IMG/VR virus record: IMGVR_UViG_3300044998_001256
Location: 1-39,283 of that record
DNA: 39,283 nt
Strand: one strand, 5' to 3'
Source: a virus
The notes below the pieces were generated by a model, which was not told the DNA's origin, searched no databases, and worked only from the letters and a program-made list of their open reading frames with translations. Within the stretch, counting starts at the first letter, position 1; every line of letters starts with the position of its first letter. Both the position numbers and the translations under genes were made by a program. Shown here in pieces: positions 36,576-39,283 of this stretch.

Positions 36576-38695
36576 TGTTCCCCGACGAGTGCCAATGTCC
36601 CTCTGCTGGTCACTGCCCGCATGCCAATCGCGCCATGTCGGCGACGATGCACGGGCATTGCCAATCCGACAAAGCATATCGATACACGCTTGCCGGTGTT
36701 CCTTTTCAGCAGCGGCCTAATGATGCCCGGCGCAGTGGATTGTCCGCGGCGATCGCCGCCACTTCGGCCCGCGTTGAATTGCCATGCGTGTATCGCAGCG
36801 AGGACGAGATCGAGCACGCACCGTGTGGCTGCCACGTTTATCAATGCGCGATCCATCAAGTCTGCGTGCCCTGGCGTGGCTACAAACTCAAGCCCGGCAT
36901 CCACGTGTGCGACGAGTGCACTGAACGCCGGCTGACACTACCGGCCATGCCCGAAGCCATTGAGCCCGACCATTACTTCGCATTGCGAAAGACGTTGCCG
37001 ACCGATGTGGTGCCAACGCCGGCGGCGATGCAAACGGGATTACGTGCCGTCGCCGAGAGACGCACCGCCATGCCGGCCGACAAACGCGGCCGCGGCATCG
37101 TGTTTGCCGCCGGCGGCTGGCGCTTCTTGTGTGGTGTTTTTGTGTCCACACGAATGATTCGGTGGTTAGGGTGCGAATACCCGATTGAGGTTTGGTACAA
37201 CGGCGACCTCGACGGCGAGTTTACTCCGGATTACTTGCGCGTAATGGATGGGCTCGGCGTGACTTTTCATGATGCCGCCGCGGAGCTTCGCCGCCTGGGC
37301 ATCACGCGCCGATCGGCGCTCAATGGCTGGCCGCTGAAACCGGTGGCTTACTTACTGTCCTCGTTCGCGGAAGTCCTTGGGCTCGATGCGGACTGCTACC
37401 CGGTGTTGGATCCGCGGCCGCTATTTGAGCACCCTAAATATCGCGAGCATGGTGCGGTGTTGTGGCCGGACCTGTCAAAAAACAAACACGGCGCCCCGCT
37501 CGAGGCGGCGCAATGGGAGATCTTCGGCCTCGCCGATCGGCGCACGCCGGGTATCGAATCAGGCCAGGTCCTAATCGATAAAAACAAGCACTGGCATTCG
37601 CTCGCCATCACTAGTTGGCTCAACGACCATCATGATTTCTGTTATCTGCCGACCGGGCCCGCTGGAATGCTGGGCGACAAAGACACCTTTGCGATCGGGT
37701 TCCATGCCGCCGATGAATGGGGCGGTGATAAGTCACACAAGCCCTACGTCAATGCGCCGCCGACCAGGTGGCTGCATGTCGCCTTCATGCAGCATGGGCT
37801 CGACGGTGAAACTATGTTTGTGCACAGATGCCGGGACAAACCGCGGGTTGGCCCCTTCTCTTACGGCACGCCGCAGCGGGACCGCCTTGGCCGAATGATT
37901 CGCTGCGACGCCGAAGGCAAAAAAAATCCGCCGATCGCCCATGAATGGAAGATCCACGAACTCGTGGCGGAATACGCCGCCAAACTCAAACCGTCGCCGG
38001 CGGCCTGCGCCGCGCCGATTGCCGCAGGGACCGGCCCACCGATCCAGGTCTTGGTACCGATGATCTTCAAGCCCGATCTCAATCCATGGTTGTTGCGCCG
38101 CATGCGCGAAAACCTGGCCAAGCTCATTCGTTGCAATCCCCGCTTCGCGATCGACGTGGTTGAATTCGATGAACCATTCACCAACGAACCGGGCGAGCGG
38201 ATCTGGGCTAAGGTTGGCCGCGCACGCAACCACGTGATCGAGCAACAACTGTTGCGGCGCCACGAATATGTGTTGTGGATCGATGCCGACATTGTGCGGT
38301 ACCCGGCCGACATTCTTACTACGTTGCATGCCGCCAACCCCGACGGCATCACCGCGCCGGCAGTGATGATTGAAGATGACAACAAGTTTTACGATTGGGC
38401 CGCCTTCGTTGAACAAGACGACGCCGGCGATCTGGTGACCTTCTCGCCGGAAGCACCCTATTGGAGATTCCCTGATCGGATTCAGAACGGCCGACTCGAG
38501 CTCGCCGGCGTCGGCAGCATGTATTTGATGCCGGCCTGGCCGTACAAACTCGGTGCCCGCCATGCAGATACGCCATGGACCGACCATTGGCCTATTTGTG
38601 AGACGGTGCGCCGGGCTAATTCGAAAGTTGTTTGCTTAACTGAAGTGCGCGTCGATCATGCCGAGTTGCCGCGCTATGGCGAACCATGGCATTGA
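36575..38695 (+). CDS. Two-domain glycosyltransferase, eukaryote-like
   Basis: 706 residues. Residues 1-120 are cysteine-rich (CQCPSAGHC, CGCHVYQC, CDECTERR) and may bind zinc. Residues 170-420 look like a GT71/Mnn1-type mannosyltransferase: GIVFAAGGWRFLCGVFVS, EVWYNGDLDGE, GWPLKPVAYLLSSFAEVLGL and DAD (271-273). Residues 490-706 are a second GT-A domain of Anp1/GT62 flavour: IQVLVPMIFKPDLNPW, ARNHVIEQQLL, then DAD (570-572) in YVLWIDADIVRYPADIL, and a C-terminal TEVRVDHAELPRYGEPWH. Both DxD motifs bind metal and sugar nucleotide. It probably glycosylates virion fibres or host surface glycans. Confidence 0.82.
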   Translation: MFPDECQCPSAGHCPHANRAMSATMHGHCQSDKAYRYTLAGVPFQQRPNDARRSGLSAAIAATSARVELPCVYRSEDEIEHAPCGCHVYQCAIHQVCVPWRGYKLKPGIHVCDECTERRLTLPAMPEAIEPDHYFALRKTLPTDVVPTPAAMQTGLRAVAERRTAMPADKRGRGIVFAAGGWRFLCGVFVSTRMIRWLGCEYPIEVWYNGDLDGEFTPDYLRVMDGLGVTFHDAAAELRRLGITRRSALNGWPLKPVAYLLSSFAEVLGLDADCYPVLDPRPLFEHPKYREHGAVLWPDLSKNKHGAPLEAAQWEIFGLADRRTPGIESGQVLIDKNKHWHSLAITSWLNDHHDFCYLPTGPAGMLGDKDTFAIGFHAADEWGGDKSHKPYVNAPPTRWLHVAFMQHGLDGETMFVHRCRDKPRVGPFSYGTPQRDRLGRMIRCDAEGKKNPPIAHEWKIHELVAEYAAKLKPSPAACAAPIAAGTGPPIQVLVPMIFKPDLNPWLLRRMRENLAKLIRCNPRFAIDVVEFDEPFTNEPGERIWAKVGRARNHVIEQQLLRRHEYVLWIDADIVRYPADILTTLHAANPDGITAPAVMIEDDNKFYDWAAFVEQDDAGDLVTFSPEAPYWRFPDRIQNGRLELAGVGSMYLMPAWPYKLGARHADTPWTDHWPICETVRRANSKVVCLTEVRVDHAELPRYGEPWH

Positions 38696-38745
38696 TTTGG
38701 TGTCAGGGGCCGGCACCATTAAGTTGAAGCGATCGAGGTGTACCC

Positions 38746-39024
38746 ATGCCTATCGTTGCCGAGGTTCCATCGCCACTGCCCGATCCCGGCCTCGTTGGGC
38801 CCGGGCGCCATTGTTGGTCCGTCACGCCGAGCGACGCGGATGAACTCGTGCGCGTCGCGCGAGCTCTGCGCGTCGGGTCCACGGCTGGCAATCTCGCGGT
38901 TGTGTCGCTCGACGGCGTGACCACAGTGATCCCCAACGTGCAAGTCGGCGAGACGATTATCGGGTTGTTCAAGCAAGTCAAATCGACCAGCACCACCGCG
39001 ACCGGCATCACGGCGTTTGCGTAA
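38746..39024 (+). CDS. Spike-base protein, RCAP_Rcc01079-like
   Basis: 92 residues with GAGGTG before the ATG. TPSDADELVRVARALRVG, then GNLAVVSLDGVTTVIPNV, then QVKSTSTTATGITA matches the small spike-base protein family seen in gene-transfer agents and siphoviruses. It forms the hub between the tail tip and spikes. The stop overlaps the PKD gene start (TAATG). Confidence 0.88.
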   Translation: MPIVAEVPSPLPDPGLVGPGRHCWSVTPSDADELVRVARALRVGSTAGNLAVVSLDGVTTVIPNVQVGETIIGLFKQVKSTSTTATGITAFA

Positions 39025-39283
39025 TGCGAACATTCGAAATCAATTTGTGGCGAATGTTGCGGCGGCGGGCAGTCACATTGACCGCGAATTTCGCGGGCAC
39101 GCCGCAAGTCGGCAATGACCCCCTTTTGGTCAGCTTCACGGACTTATCAACCGGGGCGCCAACCTCTTGGTTATGGGAGCGGCGCCTTATAGGCACGGAA
39201 GATTGGTTTACTTTTTCCGAGGTTCAACATCCATTAGAGATCGAGTTTAACTTTGGTTGGTGGGATATTCGGCTAACGGCAAC
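39024..39283 (+). CDS. PKD-domain protein, 5' part (continues at 1-237)
   Basis: The gene starts at the ATG at 39024, overlapping the spike-base stop. Its first residues are MRTFEINLWRMLRRR, then AVTLTANFAGTPQVGNDPLL, which leads into the PKD-like domain described at 1-237. The terminal repeat begins at its codon 29 (39108). In the full circle it is an ordinary 106-residue gene. The window merely cuts it, so it should not be called partial in the genome. Confidence 0.8.
   Translation, partial: MRTFEINLWRMLRRRAVTLTANFAGTPQVGNDPLLVSFTDLSTGAPTSWLWERRLIGTEDWFTFSEVQHPLEIEFNFGWWDIRLTA
39108..39283. repeat. Terminal direct repeat, right copy
   Basis: Same sequence as 1-176, with T at 39235 where the left copy has C at 128. 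In the reading frame that crosses the junction this changes a serine codon (tca) to leucine (tta). The difference is either strain variation in the sampled population or a read error. Its presence shows that the two ends were assembled from different reads. Confidence 0.93.

Overview
The window is a complete double-stranded DNA phage genome of the HK97-like, long non-contractile-tail (siphovirus) type, most likely a circular or circularly permuted assembly. Its first and last 176 bases are the same sequence with one mismatch, so the unique genome is about 39,107 bp, and one gene (a small PKD-domain protein) runs across the artificial ends. A tyrosine integrase beside tRNA-like sequences suggests a temperate or formerly temperate phage. 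I infer a planctomycete or similar host from the style of the tail, spike and membrane proteins: glycine/serine linkers, CPCG-type cysteine clusters, and a papain-like protein with proline-rich spacers. No host gene proves this, so the host call is weak.

Layout on the circle. (1) 19310-39283 and on through 1-4075, plus strand: one long late block. It holds the small and large terminase subunits, portal, S49 prohead protease, major capsid protein, small head proteins, connector, head closure, gp10-like protein, tail terminator, tail tube, the G/GT tail chaperones with a -1 frameshift site, a short tape measure, baseplate and fibre proteins, a beta-helix spike, a double glycosyltransferase, a spike-base protein and the PKD protein. 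A membrane-protein cassette around a papain-like/thioredoxin-like protein follows, and then small coiled-coil and unknown genes. (2) 4128-11312, minus strand: a tightly overlapping early operon of about 13 genes. It includes a ParB/Spo0J protein, a HerA-type ATPase with duplicated winged helices, and many small zinc-ribbon proteins. The late block and this operon converge at a strong hairpin at 4078-4105. (3) 11313-15229, minus strand: a tRNA-like gene, a small exported cysteine-rich peptide, and a lower-GC cargo module (a 300-aa soluble protein, a four-helix membrane protein, a zinc-ribbon membrane protein and a 188-aa protein) around a structured non-coding stretch. (4) 15380-15694: two tandem intrinsic terminators and two tRNA-like elements, then the integrase, an HNH endonuclease and several small genes on the plus strand up to 18235. 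(5) 18259-18963: two minus-strand genes, facing a roughly 345-bp divergent control region before the terminase.

How it works together: packaging, head and tail genes are standard and in canonical order. No DNA polymerase, primase or replicative helicase is recognisable. The ParB, HerA and zinc-ribbon operon is therefore the only visible DNA-handling module, and replication probably depends on the host. No CI/Cro-type repressor is recognisable. The parts most likely to be new biology are the membrane-anchored papain/thioredoxin cassette (278-2787), the cargo module with its interleaved inverted repeats (12068-15229), the ParB-HerA early operon, and the eukaryote-like double glycosyltransferase beside the spike genes.
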